In this document: positions 16,088-25,030 of the stretch, one piece after another
How the letters are laid out: every line of letters starts with the position of its first letter
Position numbering within the stretch: position 1 is the stretch's first letter
NCBI RefSeq assembly: GCF_013204845.1
Contig: NZ_JABMKY010000021.1
Coordinates: 1 to 64,000 of the forward strand
DNA from: Paenibacillus qinlingensis
GTDB lineage: Bacteria; Bacillota; Bacilli; Paenibacillales; NBRC-103111
Direction of reading: 5' to 3'
Length of the DNA: 64,000 nucleotides
The notes under the pieces: generated by a model
Seen by the model: only the letters and a program-made list of their open reading frames with translations
Told to the model about the DNA's origin: nothing
Database searches by the model: none
Program-made: the position numbers and the translations under genes

Positions 16088-18412
16088 GTGAGCGAGTTGA
16101 AATTATGGTACCGACGGCCAGCTGAGAAGTGGGTAGATGCTCTTCCCGTAGGTAATGGCAAGCTTGGGGCTATGGTATTCGGCAACGTACAGCAAGAACG
16201 GATTCAGATCAATGAGGATTCCCTCTGGTATGGCGGCCCCAAGAGGAGGGAGCAACCCGATGCCTATAAGCATCTTGCAGAAATTCGCAGGCTTATGTTC
16301 GAAGGTAAGCCACAGGATGCCGAGTATTTGGCACGGATGGCGATGACACCAGGCCCCAAATATGTTGCCCCCTATCAAACACTGGGTGATATAAACCTAT
16401 ATTTTCGACAAGTACATGGTGAAGCCATAGACTATATACGTGAATTGGATTTGCCGACAGGCGTCGCTAAGACGTCTTATGCCATCGACGGGACTAATTA
16501 TCACAGGGAGATCTTCGCAAGTGCTAGGGATCAGGTGCTTGTTATTCGGTTGAGCGCAGATCGACTGGGAGGAATTAGTTTCTCTGCTAATTTGAGTCGT
16601 CGGCCCTTTGAGGGCACATCAGGAAAAGAAGATGCAGAAAGCATCGTCATGCAAGGGCAATGCGGGCCGGATGGCGTGCATTATGCGGCGGTTTTGAAGG
16701 CTGTAGCAACAGGTGGTAAGGTGCAGGTTATTGGTGATTTCGTCTCTGTGGAGGAAGCGGACAGTGTTACGTTGTATGTAGCTGCGGCCACTACATTCAG
16801 ACATCAAGATCCCCTTGACGTGTGTCGATCACGAATCGACGCTAGTAGGGTCAAAGGGTTTGAGGCCATTCGTGAGGATCATGTGAAGGATCATCGTTCC
16901 TTGTTTGAACGTGTTGTATTGGAGATTGAGGATCCCAATGAAGCTGATGTAGCGGCTTTGCCGACCGATGAAAGGTTAGCTAGGGTCCAGAAAGGCCATG
17001 TAGATCACGGGTTGATTTCGCTATTTTTTCAATATGGCCGCTACTTGCTTATGGGGAGTTCACGACCAGGCTCGCTGCCTGCCAATTTGCAAGGCATATG
17101 GAACGAGAGTCACACACCGCCTTGGGAAAGTGATTTTCATTTGAACATCAATTTACAAATGAACTATTGGCCAGCAGAAGTAGGCAATTTGGCTGAATGT
17201 CATGAGCCTGTCTTTGATCTGATGGATCGACTTGTGGAGAATGGGCGTAAAACTGCCAAGGAGATTTACGGAGCTAGAGGTTTTGTGGCACATCACGCTA
17301 CAAATCTTTGGGCGGAAACAGATATTTGCGGTACGTATGTTCCAGCTATTTTCTGGCCGATGGGCGGGGCATGGATGTCTTTACATTTATGGGAGCACTA
17401 TCGCTTTGGCAGGGATAGGGATTTTCTAGGTGCAAGAGCGTACCCGATTATGAAGGAAGCTGCGCTGTTTTTCCTTGATTTTCTCATCGAGGATGAACAA
17501 GGTCGTCTAGTCACGGTTCCTTCTCTTTCGCCGGAGAATACGTATCGATTGCCGAATGGCAATGAAGGCGTTCTAAGTATTGGGCCATCCATGGATTCGC
17601 AAATCATCCATGCCCTTTTGGCAGCTTGTATAGAGGCCGGGGCAATTCTAGGCATAGATAAGGACTTTCTTGAAGAACTGGAGCAAGTAAGGAAGCGATT
17701 ACCCGAACCCGCTATCGGCAAGCATGGTCAATTAATGGAGTGGGCAATGGATTATGAGGAAGTGGAACCCGGCCATCGCCATATTTCACACTTGTTTGCT
17801 TTACACCCAGGCGAGCAGATTACTGTTCATCATACGCCGGAGTTAGCAGAGGCAGCTCGTCGAACGCTGGAGAGACGACTTGCACACGGCGGTGGCCACA
17901 CAGGTTGGAGTCGAGCGTGGATCATCAACTTCTGGGCAAGGTTGCACGATGGCGAACAGGCCTACGCCAATATCATGGAGCTGCTTGGTCATTCCGTGCA
18001 TAAGAGTCTGCTTGGTGACCATCCACCTTTTCAAATTGATGCCAACTTTGGGGGCACGGCTGCGATCGCTGAGATGCTCCTGCAATCCCACAGGGATGAA
18101 ATCTTGCTTCTACCCGCCTTGCCAAAAGCATGGCGTCATGGCCGAGTTAGCGGCTTGCGTGCGCGTGGCGGCTTCGAAGTTGAGATTGGGTGGCAAGATG
18201 GTCAGCTGAAAGAAGCGGTGCTGGTTGCCACGCAGGATGTCTTGTGTACGATCCGCAGCAAATCATCCCTTATGATCATTAGGGAGGAAGGAGATGAGCT
18301 GGTGGTGAACACTATAGGTGGAACAGTTTATTCTTTTAAGGCAGAGTCAGGGGCAAGGTATTTGGTTCGATGCGCAAATAGAGACTTTGCAATTCCTTCT
18401 ATATCGAAATGA
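16088..18412 (+). CDS. Glycoside hydrolase family 95 alpha-L-fucosidase (or alpha-L-galactosidase)
   Basis: About 774 residues with no signal peptide, so cytoplasmic. The N-terminal WYRRPAEKWVDALPVGNG is the GH95 signature. The (alpha/alpha)6 domain holds the residues reported for inverting GH95 enzymes: Asn353 and Asn355 in the HLNINLQMNYW segment, Glu483 in SPEN and Asp651 in DANFGG. It releases alpha-1,2-linked fucose; some members act on L-galactose. Start: AAGGGTG ends at 16081 and fits GTG 16088; an in-frame GTG at 16079 overlaps the ribosome site. It is followed at 12 bp by a metallophosphoesterase and then a GH29 fucosidase, so two linkage specificities are available for imported oligomers. 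Confidence 0.92.
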   Translation: MSELKLWYRRPAEKWVDALPVGNGKLGAMVFGNVQQERIQINEDSLWYGGPKRREQPDAYKHLAEIRRLMFEGKPQDAEYLARMAMTPGPKYVAPYQTLGDINLYFRQVHGEAIDYIRELDLPTGVAKTSYAIDGTNYHREIFASARDQVLVIRLSADRLGGISFSANLSRRPFEGTSGKEDAESIVMQGQCGPDGVHYAAVLKAVATGGKVQVIGDFVSVEEADSVTLYVAAATTFRHQDPLDVCRSRIDASRVKGFEAIREDHVKDHRSLFERVVLEIEDPNEADVAALPTDERLARVQKGHVDHGLISLFFQYGRYLLMGSSRPGSLPANLQGIWNESHTPPWESDFHLNINLQMNYWPAEVGNLAECHEPVFDLMDRLVENGRKTAKEIYGARGFVAHHATNLWAETDICGTYVPAIFWPMGGAWMSLHLWEHYRFGRDRDFLGARAYPIMKEAALFFLDFLIEDEQGRLVTVPSLSPENTYRLPNGNEGVLSIGPSMDSQIIHALLAACIEAGAILGIDKDFLEELEQVRKRLPEPAIGKHGQLMEWAMDYEEVEPGHRHISHLFALHPGEQITVHHTPELAEAARRTLERRLAHGGGHTGWSRAWIINFWARLHDGEQAYANIMELLGHSVHKSLLGDHPPFQIDANFGGTAAIAEMLLQSHRDEILLLPALPKAWRHGRVSGLRARGGFEVEIGWQDGQLKEAVLVATQDVLCTIRSKSSLMIIREEGDELVVNTIGGTVYSFKAESGARYLVRCANRDFAIPSISK

Positions 18413-18424
18413 GGAGAGAACGAA

Positions 18425-19606
18425 ATGGTGAAGAAACCAAGTCTCACGTTCGTCGTCTTGACAGATACTCATATTACAGCCACTTTAGAGGGGGCTGAAG
18501 CCCAGAATTTAGATCGGGCGCTCAAAGATATTGTGGCAACTTCCCCAGATTGTCATGGAATCATGCATGTCGGTGATATCACGGACAATGGGGAGCGAGC
18601 GGAATTTGAAATCATGGCACAGATTTGGAAAGCTAACATGGAGGGGCTGCCGCCCATCTATTTTACTTACGGCAACCACGATGTTCGTTGGAGAGATCTG
18701 GATAAGCAGATGTCGTTATTTACAGAACATACAGGGATTCATCATGCTTATTATGATGTATGGTTGGAAGGGTATCCTTTTATATTCCTTGGCACAGAAA
18801 TTGGTCTGAAAGACTGCGCGTACTTATCCGAGACCCAGCTCAGGTGGTTGGATCAAAAGTTGTCCGAACATGAAGTGACGGAGAAACCGGCATTTATTTT
18901 TGTTCATGAGCCATTATTGAATACGGTTGCAGGGTCCCAGAGTGAGTTTGGCTGGAATGGGATTAGGCAGGACGCGGAATTAAAGATGATTTTAGCCAAA
19001 CACCCGCAATCCATTGTCTTCACCGGTCACACGCACTGGGAGCTGGGCGCCAAGGAGACGATGTACAACAGGAAGTATGCGACCTTGTTTAATGCGGCTT
19101 CTGTCGCTTATTTATGGACGGATGACGACGTGTTGAAAGAGGGTTCACAGGGTTTTTTCGTCGAAGTCTACGAGGACAGGGTCATTGTAAAAGGAAGAGA
19201 TTTCACTTCGAAATCGTGGGTGCCTGATGCGCAATATACGGTACACCTGCCAGTGGCCATTCCGGTTGTGGATCTGACGGTAGATCCGGATTGTACGCTC
19301 CGTAATCCTGCCATGAAAATGAACAAATCGGTCTTTCAGCCCTATGAACAAATTGAGGTTGCTTATGTCGGTTCGCTAAGAGAAGATGCCTTTGGCATTT
19401 ATCTAAGAGGAGCTAAACCGAGTGAGACTGAACCGATTAGTCCTATTGTCTCCGTGCAAACCAAGACGTTCGGCCAACCAGATGGCAAGTTGATTTTCAG
19501 TGATCTGGATCTTCCAATTGGCAGTTACGATATGATTTATTTGGGTGAAACGCTGCATACGGAACTCACTCGGTTGCCTTTCGATGTAGTGGCAGAAGCA
19601 AAATAA
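18425..19606 (+). CDS. Calcineurin-like metallophosphoesterase
   Basis: A 393-residue cytoplasmic protein. The dinuclear-metal motifs are all present: DTH near 17-19, GDITDN near 58-63, GNHD near 86-89, HEP in the middle and GHTHWE near 201-206. After about 280 residues it has an extra beta-rich domain of unknown role. Lying between GH95 and GH29 genes (12 bp and 40 bp gaps) it looks co-transcribed with them, which is odd for sugar catabolism unless the glycan is phosphorylated. A second such enzyme is encoded at 22870-23811. Reaction and substrate cannot be assigned. Confidence 0.88.
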   Translation: MVKKPSLTFVVLTDTHITATLEGAEAQNLDRALKDIVATSPDCHGIMHVGDITDNGERAEFEIMAQIWKANMEGLPPIYFTYGNHDVRWRDLDKQMSLFTEHTGIHHAYYDVWLEGYPFIFLGTEIGLKDCAYLSETQLRWLDQKLSEHEVTEKPAFIFVHEPLLNTVAGSQSEFGWNGIRQDAELKMILAKHPQSIVFTGHTHWELGAKETMYNRKYATLFNAASVAYLWTDDDVLKEGSQGFFVEVYEDRVIVKGRDFTSKSWVPDAQYTVHLPVAIPVVDLTVDPDCTLRNPAMKMNKSVFQPYEQIEVAYVGSLREDAFGIYLRGAKPSETEPISPIVSVQTKTFGQPDGKLIFSDLDLPIGSYDMIYLGETLHTELTRLPFDVVAEAK

Positions 19607-19646
19607 GCAAAGACGATATGATGACATGTGAGGAGCAAATAGCAAG

Positions 19647-21071
19647 ATGGCAGTTTCTATAGAAGAAGCAGTGAAGGTAGTTCCCACTCCACGCCAATTG
19701 GCTTGGCAAGAGATGGAGTTTTATGCGTTTATTCACTTCGGTATGAACACATTTACGGGGAGACAATGGGGATTAGGTGACGAGAATCCTCAGTTATTTT
19801 ATCCAACGGCTTATGATGCTGCACAATGGGTGGAGTCCTGCCGATTAGCAGGAATGACAGGTGTCATCCTGACGTGTAAGCATCACGATGGATTTTGTCT
19901 GTGGCCGAGTGTTTACACGGATCATTCGGTCAAATCCACCACATGGCAGGATGGGCAAGGGGATGTTGTAAGAGATGTAGCCGAAGCTTGCCGTGCTCAG
20001 GGTTTAAAATTTGGTGTATATCTATCCCCATGGGATCGGCACGAGCCTAGTTATGGGGATTCCCCTTTATATAACACCTATTTCCAAAATCAGTTGCGCG
20101 AGCTTCTTACGAATTATGGTGAGATTTTTTGCGTGTGGTTTGATGGTGCTTGCGGTGAGGGTAGCAATGGGAAGATGCAGGTGTATGACTGGGAGGCTTC
20201 CTATCGAATTATTCGTGAATTGCAGCCGAACGCAGTCATTAACATTTGTGGACCTGATGTGCGTTGGTGCGGCAATGAAGCTGGTCATACACGTGAATCG
20301 GAATGGAGTGTCGTGCCTGCTGCTCGCAGGAATATCGAGGAAATTCAAGCTGAATCACAACAAGATGATGATAGTGCCTTTTCACAAAAAATTAATGCGG
20401 ATACAGAAGATCTGGGGAGCCGTTCTGTTTTGGCGGAAGCCAATCGAATGATTTGGTACCCAGCCGAGGTGGATGTATCGATCAGGCCCCAGTGGTTCTA
20501 CGATCCTGCTGACGACGATAAGGTGAAGACGGTTGATGAATTGATTGATCTGTACGAGAGTACCGTTGGCGGTAACAGCGCGCTTCTACTGAACATTCCA
20601 CCGGATCAACGTGGGCTTATTCATGAGACAGATGCACGGCATCTGCGTGAATTTGGGCAATGGCGCCGAGCTACCTATGGGCAGGATCTAGCTGTAGGAG
20701 CGAAGGTGTGGGCTTCCCAAACAAGGGATAGGAGTGTTGATGCGGGGAATCTAACCGATGGTCAGTCCGATTCGTATTGGTGTCCTCCGGAAGGAATTGA
20801 GCAGGCTGAGCTTGTTATGGATCTTGGGAAGGAAATGACCTTTGACCGTATTGTATTGAAGGAGTATATCCAATTGGGACAACGGATTGAACGCTTCCAG
20901 TTAGCCTACAAACAAGGAGATGAGTGGGTAAGCTTGTATGCAGGCACAGTGGTCGGCTATAAAAAGATCTGCAGCTTCCAACAGGTGAGCGCGAGATACA
21001 TTCAACTGAAAGTGACCGAATCGCGTATCAATCCCACATTAGGCAGCTTCGGTGTGTACTGCAGTAAATAA
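19647..21071 (+). CDS. Glycoside hydrolase family 29 alpha-L-fucosidase with discoidin-like C-terminal domain
   Basis: A 474-residue retaining alpha-L-fucosidase. The FIHFGMNTF start and the CKHHDGFCLWPS segment are family signatures, and Asp166 in CVWFDGACG is the expected nucleophile. Residues about 345-474 form an F5/8 type C (CBM32-like) domain beginning after TYGQDLAVGAKV. No signal peptide is present. It is the last gene of the plus-strand group and is followed by a terminator. GH29 members of this type usually prefer alpha-1,3/1,4 fucose, complementing the GH95 enzyme. Confidence 0.92.
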   Translation: MAVSIEEAVKVVPTPRQLAWQEMEFYAFIHFGMNTFTGRQWGLGDENPQLFYPTAYDAAQWVESCRLAGMTGVILTCKHHDGFCLWPSVYTDHSVKSTTWQDGQGDVVRDVAEACRAQGLKFGVYLSPWDRHEPSYGDSPLYNTYFQNQLRELLTNYGEIFCVWFDGACGEGSNGKMQVYDWEASYRIIRELQPNAVINICGPDVRWCGNEAGHTRESEWSVVPAARRNIEEIQAESQQDDDSAFSQKINADTEDLGSRSVLAEANRMIWYPAEVDVSIRPQWFYDPADDDKVKTVDELIDLYESTVGGNSALLLNIPPDQRGLIHETDARHLREFGQWRRATYGQDLAVGAKVWASQTRDRSVDAGNLTDGQSDSYWCPPEGIEQAELVMDLGKEMTFDRIVLKEYIQLGQRIERFQLAYKQGDEWVSLYAGTVVGYKKICSFQQVSARYIQLKVTESRINPTLGSFGVYCSK

Positions 21072-21086
21072 GTTAAGACGAAGGAT

Positions 21087-21126
21087 AGCCCGACATGCCC
21101 ATTGCGGACAAAGTCGGGCTTATTTA
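21087..21126. terminator. Terminator between convergent genes
   Basis: AGCCCGAC and GTCGGGCT form an 8-bp stem, followed on the plus strand by TATTTAT. It lies between the GH29 gene (plus) and the phosphoesterase gene (minus) and may serve both. Confidence 0.7.
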
Positions 21127-21143
21127 TCGTTGAGTTGAGGCGA

Positions 21144-21962
21144 TTACAAGTTAGGAAATAACCTCTCTGGTAGTTTGCCTTCCCAAGAAGCGGGCGCATC
21201 CAGTCCGAGTGCATGGGCGACGACGGTTGCTGTGTCGACAATGTTGACATTGTCGAGCTTGGTGCCAGGTGCGATGCCAGGACCTGTGCAGCTCCAGAAG
21301 ATGGTTTTGTCTAAAGGATGATCACTGCCATGATTAAAAGCATTTTCACCGCCACCGCCGTGATCGGTGACGGCGATGATGAGGCTATCTTTTAGAAGAT
21401 CAGCCTGTAGGAGTGCTTCTAGAATAACGCCGGTCTGACGATCCGACTCTTCAATAACGCGATGCTGCTCTGGCATATTGTACCCGTACTTATGACCAGC
21501 GGCGTCGGGGAGATCGAGTTGCACATAGAGCAGCTTGAAATCCGGGTTTTCATGTATGTAAGCAGCGATGGCTTGGACGAGCTCATCATCAGGCATTGAA
21601 ATTGTATGAACACCGATGGAAGACTCAATAATCCCATCGTTGATGGGCTTCCAGGCGCTGTAGGCTGCTAGCTTAGCAAGTGGGAATGTTTCTCTAGCAA
21701 CTCGGAAAATAGACGGATAGGGCGAGTCGTCGGGGAAGGTTTCTACCTCTGCTTTGGTATTCGTAAGCCCATGTTTCACAGGATCAACTCCGTGCAGCAG
21801 CGTCCCCCAACACTCCGCGCTGATCGTAGGTGATGCGGTTTGCGCTTCAAGCGTGGAGGCACCAGCCTCAAATAAACGATCTAAATTCGGGGTATGCGCA
21901 TCACGGACAAAGTTGCCGGCGCCATCCCAACCAATAATAATGACACGTTGATAGGTGCTCAT
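21144..21962 (-). CDS. Alkaline-phosphatase-superfamily phosphodiesterase
   Basis: A 272-residue cytoplasmic protein of the type I phosphodiesterase/nucleotide pyrophosphatase group. The N-terminal IIIGWDGAGNF carries the first metal aspartate, and TDHGGGGENAFNHGSDHP near 215-232 carries the second metal site. Start: GGGAGGAACAGTG fits ATG 21962; longer reading to 22031 overlaps the preceding gene and lacks a ribosome site. It is the third gene of a minus-strand operon with a DMT transporter and a metallophosphoesterase. Substrate unknown: phosphonate, phosphodiester or sugar-phosphate compounds are all possible. Confidence 0.82.
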   Translation of the reverse strand: MSTYQRVIIIGWDGAGNFVRDAHTPNLDRLFEAGASTLEAQTASPTISAECWGTLLHGVDPVKHGLTNTKAEVETFPDDSPYPSIFRVARETFPLAKLAAYSAWKPINDGIIESSIGVHTISMPDDELVQAIAAYIHENPDFKLLYVQLDLPDAAGHKYGYNMPEQHRVIEESDRQTGVILEALLQADLLKDSLIIAVTDHGGGGENAFNHGSDHPLDKTIFWSCTGPGIAPGTKLDNVNIVDTATVVAHALGLDAPASWEGKLPERLFPNL

Positions 21963-21979
21963 CACTGTTCCTCCCTTTT

Positions 21980-22843
21980 TTAACCCCAGAAGCTGATAAT
22001 TAATATCCCTAATAAAATGAGAATAGAGCAAAGAATGCGTAATGTGCCTTGTTTCTCTTTGAGGATAACGATGCCTAGAGTGGTGGCAAAAACCGTCCCA
22101 ATTTCACGCAGTGGGGAAATATGGGCAACAGGTGCGTATTTCATGGCGAAGAGAAATAATAAATACGATGCTGGATTGAGAATTGCGCCGAGAGCAATCG
22201 TTTTGAAGTTTATTTGCCACTCTCTGCGCAGTTGTTTGGATGCAAGGACAAGCGGTGTGAGCCCTGCGACGAATCCAATATTCGTTACTTCTAATAAAGC
22301 GATAGGCGAGATATGTGCGAGATTCAGCTTATCGACAAGTACGTAGCAAGTCGTGCACAGCCCTACACTAAGCGCCATTAGGAAGGGTTTAACGGATTTG
22401 ACAGACGTCTGTCCAGAAGATCGCAAACTTGTGAAGATACCGCTGAGCAACAGGAACCCAATGACCATGCACAGCAGTCCCGTCCATCCGAGTAGCGATA
22501 AGGATTCGCGTAGAAACAGGACACCGACAATCGGGATAAATAAGGTATTGGTACCTCTCATAATCGGATAGATTTGCGAGAGATCCCCCATATTATAGGT
22601 ACGCGAGAGCAAGAGGGCATACACAGCTTGTAAAGCGGCGGAAAGTAAAAGTAGTCCATATGCAGATAAAGTTAAGGGAGTGAACCATAATTCTTTGATC
22701 AAATAAGGAAGCAGGACAACGGTGGTGACCATGATGATGGACCATAGGAAGACGCCTTTGTTCAGGCTGCTTTTGGTAAACAAACTCCAGATGGCATGGG
22801 CAAGTCCTGATGCAATAACGAGAAAAATTGACGCAGTTAACAA
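21980..22843 (-). CDS. EamA/DMT-superfamily transporter
   Basis: A 287-residue protein with ten predicted membrane helices in two EamA repeats (conserved VLFLRESLSLLGW-type segment ending the first repeat and VILKEKQGTLRI the second). Start TTG 22843 has GGAG eight bases upstream. It lies 26 bp after the metallophosphoesterase gene and 17 bp before the phosphodiesterase gene, so it probably moves a substrate or product of these two enzymes. Direction and compound unknown. Confidence 0.88.
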   Translation of the reverse strand: MLTASIFLVIASGLAHAIWSLFTKSSLNKGVFLWSIIMVTTVVLLPYLIKELWFTPLTLSAYGLLLLSAALQAVYALLLSRTYNMGDLSQIYPIMRGTNTLFIPIVGVLFLRESLSLLGWTGLLCMVIGFLLLSGIFTSLRSSGQTSVKSVKPFLMALSVGLCTTCYVLVDKLNLAHISPIALLEVTNIGFVAGLTPLVLASKQLRREWQINFKTIALGAILNPASYLLFLFAMKYAPVAHISPLREIGTVFATTLGIVILKEKQGTLRILCSILILLGILIISFWG

Positions 22844-22869
22844 GTGATCAGCTCCAAACGTAAGTGGGG

Positions 22870-23811
22870 TTATAGCGTTGGTTGGTGTTCGGGTTGATCA
22901 CGGATGACGGTGCCGTCAGCGAGTCGAATCCAGGTGTCGAACGAACGCTCACCTTCACGGAGGCGAATCATTCTGGCACCGCGGTGAAAGCCTTCTTTGC
23001 CATAGGTATTATAGCCCGTCGCTCTGCCATAGCAGAGGCGAATTCCATGAAGCTCGCCCCAATAATCGTTGATGTGGTCATGTCCACAGAAGGTTCCAAC
23101 GACATTGCCCATTTCAACCATAGCAGCGAATAATCCTGAATTCACGTGAGCGCAGCAGACATTTTCGTGTTTATTCCCATAGCATGTCGCACGTTCCCAC
23201 ACGTGCCCGTACTCGGGAAGCGGGATATGGAAAAAAGCGAGTGCAGGCAGTTCGCGCTGCTCGTTACGGGACTGTTCGGTATACCAGCCGATTTGATCAT
23301 GGCGAATCCAGTCATAACCTGGAATCTGGGAGACAGTTGAGTGACTTCCGGAATCAAAAAAGTATAAGTTCGCTGCAGACTGTCCGTCATGGCCATGCAG
23401 GGAGAGACGGTAGTTGCCAACGCCGCTAATCTCCTCGGGTCCAGGTTGAGTCACTGAATACGGATAGGTGAGGACGCTGTCCATGAGTTCTTGTCTTGTG
23501 ATGTAGTTTTCAGTATCGTGATTACCAAATACCACGGCCCATGGGATTTTGCGAGTTTCAACAGCTTGAACGGCGTCGCGGAACGCTTGAAGTGGCTGCT
23601 CGCAGTGCGGTTCACCTTCGGAAACAGGTCCTGTATAGATGACATCACCTGTAAAAACGACGAGATCAGGTTGCTCTGCGTCGAGTACTTCTTCCAAGAG
23701 TCGGAGGGTTTGTTGATCCTTACTTAGTCCATCTTTCCAGTGTAAGTCTGTAAACTGAGTGATCGTAAACGTGCGATCCTCACGAAAAGTCAGCGGTTGC
23801 TGCTTGAACAT
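22870..23811 (-). CDS. Calcineurin-like metallophosphoesterase
   Basis: A 313-residue protein with the metal motifs TDLHW (22-26), FTGDVIYTG (about 58-66), FGNHD (about 94-98), HIPLPEY and CGHDHINDYWG. It belongs to the group of cyclic-nucleotide/glycerophosphodiester-type and purple-acid-phosphatase-like enzymes with no exact match recognised. It is the first gene of the minus-strand operon with promoter TTGACA-17-TACAAT at 23886-23914. A GGAGG ribosome site precedes ATG 23811. A DeoR regulator is encoded divergently. Confidence 0.88.
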   Translation of the reverse strand: MFKQQPLTFREDRTFTITQFTDLHWKDGLSKDQQTLRLLEEVLDAEQPDLVVFTGDVIYTGPVSEGEPHCEQPLQAFRDAVQAVETRKIPWAVVFGNHDTENYITRQELMDSVLTYPYSVTQPGPEEISGVGNYRLSLHGHDGQSAANLYFFDSGSHSTVSQIPGYDWIRHDQIGWYTEQSRNEQRELPALAFFHIPLPEYGHVWERATCYGNKHENVCCAHVNSGLFAAMVEMGNVVGTFCGHDHINDYWGELHGIRLCYGRATGYNTYGKEGFHRGARMIRLREGERSFDTWIRLADGTVIRDQPEHQPTL

Positions 23812-23867
23812 GATTATAGCCTCCGATTTGAATAGGGATTGTGGAATCTTGTTGAATCAATGTGAAG

Positions 23868-23882
23868 TGTTGTTGTTTGTTG
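23868..23882 (-). promoter_or_regulatory. Candidate DeoR operator, phosphoesterase side
   Basis: TGTTGTTGTTTGTTG just downstream of the minus-strand -10 box. The same motif in inverse orientation lies at 23991-24011 behind the divergent promoter, so one regulator could cover both start sites. Confidence 0.5.
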
Positions 23883-23885
23883 CCA

Positions 23886-23914
23886 ATTGTAAACGGGTTG
23901 GGCAAACCTGTCAA
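23886..23914 (-). promoter_or_regulatory. Promoter of the phosphoesterase operon
   Basis: On the minus strand, a perfect TTGACA (23909-23914), 17-bp spacer and TACAAT (23886-23891). Confidence 0.8.
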
Positions 23915-23955
23915 CGAGCAATTTTTGTGGAGGAGGGGGGAGCGGGTTATCCAGA

Positions 23956-23984
23956 TTGACACACCTAGCGCGAACACCTAAACT
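23956..23984 (+). promoter_or_regulatory. Promoter of the DeoR-family regulator gene
   Basis: Perfect TTGACA (23956-23961), 17-bp spacer, TAAACT (23979-23984). It is back to back with the promoter at 23886-23914. Confidence 0.65.
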
Positions 23985-23990
23985 AATGAA

Positions 23991-24011
23991 AACAACATAA
24001 AACAACAACAT
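23991..24011 (+). promoter_or_regulatory. Candidate DeoR operator, regulator side
   Basis: AACAACATAAAACAACAACA plus T, the inverse of the motif at 23868-23882. It lies right after the regulator's -10 box, where binding would block its own transcription. Confidence 0.5.
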
Positions 24012-24043
24012 CTATTAGATATCGGTCATAGTAGGAGGCCATT

Positions 24044-24814
24044 ATGTCATTAACCTATGAAGATCGCAGGTTGACGATTCTTCATCATTTGGAAATGGAA
24101 GGGAAAGTACAGGTGCATCATCTGTCTGAGCTGCTTACCGTTTCGACGGAAACAGTGCGTCGGGATTTGGACCGTTTGGAAAAGGAAGGCAAACTGCGCA
24201 AGGTGTATGGCGGCGCCGTCAAAATGCGCATGGAGATGGTCGAGCCTCCCTTTCTGAACCGCGTGCAAATGATGAAACCAGAGAAGGCAGCGATTGGGCA
24301 ATTAGCAGCGTCCCTCGTCCAGGATGGGGAAACGATCATGCTGGATAATGGGACAACCACGATTGAAATCGTCCCCTTTTTGAGCGACAAGACGAATGTG
24401 ACGTTAATTACGAACTCCATCCCGATTCTTAATCTGGCGATGGAAACGTTTCGTGGACGTATTATTTTTGCTGGCGGAGAAGTCAATCAAGAATGTCGGG
24501 CTGTGACAGGTACACTCGTCGATCAGCTGCTTGATCAATTTAAAGTAAACAAAGCGTTTATTTCGGCTGGCGGCATCTCGCTCACGGATGGGATAACTGA
24601 TTTTCATTTGGCTGAAGCGGTAATCTCACGCAAAATGATGCAACGAGCGGAAGAGTGCATTCTCGTTGCAGATCACAGTAAATTCGGCCTGTCTACATTT
24701 GCTAGAGTTGCGAAGTTGGAGGAAATCTCTATGCTGATTACCGATGTCGGCTGCCCGATAGAGTGGGTGGATACGATTGAGGGGCTTGGTATTGAGGTGC
24801 GGATAAGTGAGTGA
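24044..24814 (+). CDS. DeoR-family transcriptional regulator
   Basis: A 256-residue repressor-type regulator. The N-terminal winged helix (residues 5-57) contains LSELLTVSTETVRRDLDRLEK, the family signature. The rest is the sugar-phosphate-binding domain with the DNGTTTIEIV and ITNS motifs. The TAGGAGG ribosome site precedes ATG 24044. It is divergent from the phosphoesterase/EamA operon and similar motifs lie behind both promoters, so it probably controls that operon in response to a phosphorylated sugar. Effector not identifiable. Confidence 0.9.
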   Translation: MSLTYEDRRLTILHHLEMEGKVQVHHLSELLTVSTETVRRDLDRLEKEGKLRKVYGGAVKMRMEMVEPPFLNRVQMMKPEKAAIGQLAASLVQDGETIMLDNGTTTIEIVPFLSDKTNVTLITNSIPILNLAMETFRGRIIFAGGEVNQECRAVTGTLVDQLLDQFKVNKAFISAGGISLTDGITDFHLAEAVISRKMMQRAEECILVADHSKFGLSTFARVAKLEEISMLITDVGCPIEWVDTIEGLGIEVRISE

Positions 24815-24840
24815 AGTTTGGTGTGTGGGTGAGTAGGGAG

Positions 24841-24945
24841 TAGGGTAAAGGGTAAAGAGTAAAGGGTAAAGAGTAAAGAGTAAAGAGTAAGAGTAAAGAG
24901 TAAAGAGTAAAGAGTAAAGAGTAAAGAGTAAAGAGTAAAGAGTAA
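24841..24945. repeat. Heptamer microsatellite (AGTAAAG)n
   Basis: About 14 to 15 tandem copies of a 7-base unit AGTAAAG/GGTAAAG, with two copies shortened to six bases, directly downstream of the DeoR gene. Unit size is not a multiple of three and no gene spans it. Such runs change length by slippage. Confidence 0.9.
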
Positions 24946-24950
24946 GACAG

Positions 24951-24999
24951 AGAAAGGCCAATAGGAGGAACGGTAACCCGTTCTCTTATTGGCCTTTCT
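24951..24999. terminator. Long hairpin terminator after the regulator and microsatellite
   Basis: AGAAAGGCCAATAGGAG-type arm pairs with the TCTTATTGGCCTTTCT arm (two G-T or mismatched positions), inner CGG/CCG, loop GTAAC-like. The stem is over 20 bp. Confidence 0.75.
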
Positions 25000-25030
25000 G
25001 CGTAATCGCTGCTGAGGGGACTGCGAATTC

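Noticed and set aside
21963..22031. N-terminal extension of the phosphodiesterase gene
   Set aside because: It overlaps the EamA gene, and GGGAGG fits the internal ATG at 21962.
24626..24961. Leucine/tyrosine-rich minus-strand frame
   Set aside because: It is the translation of the AGTAAAG microsatellite plus antisense of the DeoR gene.
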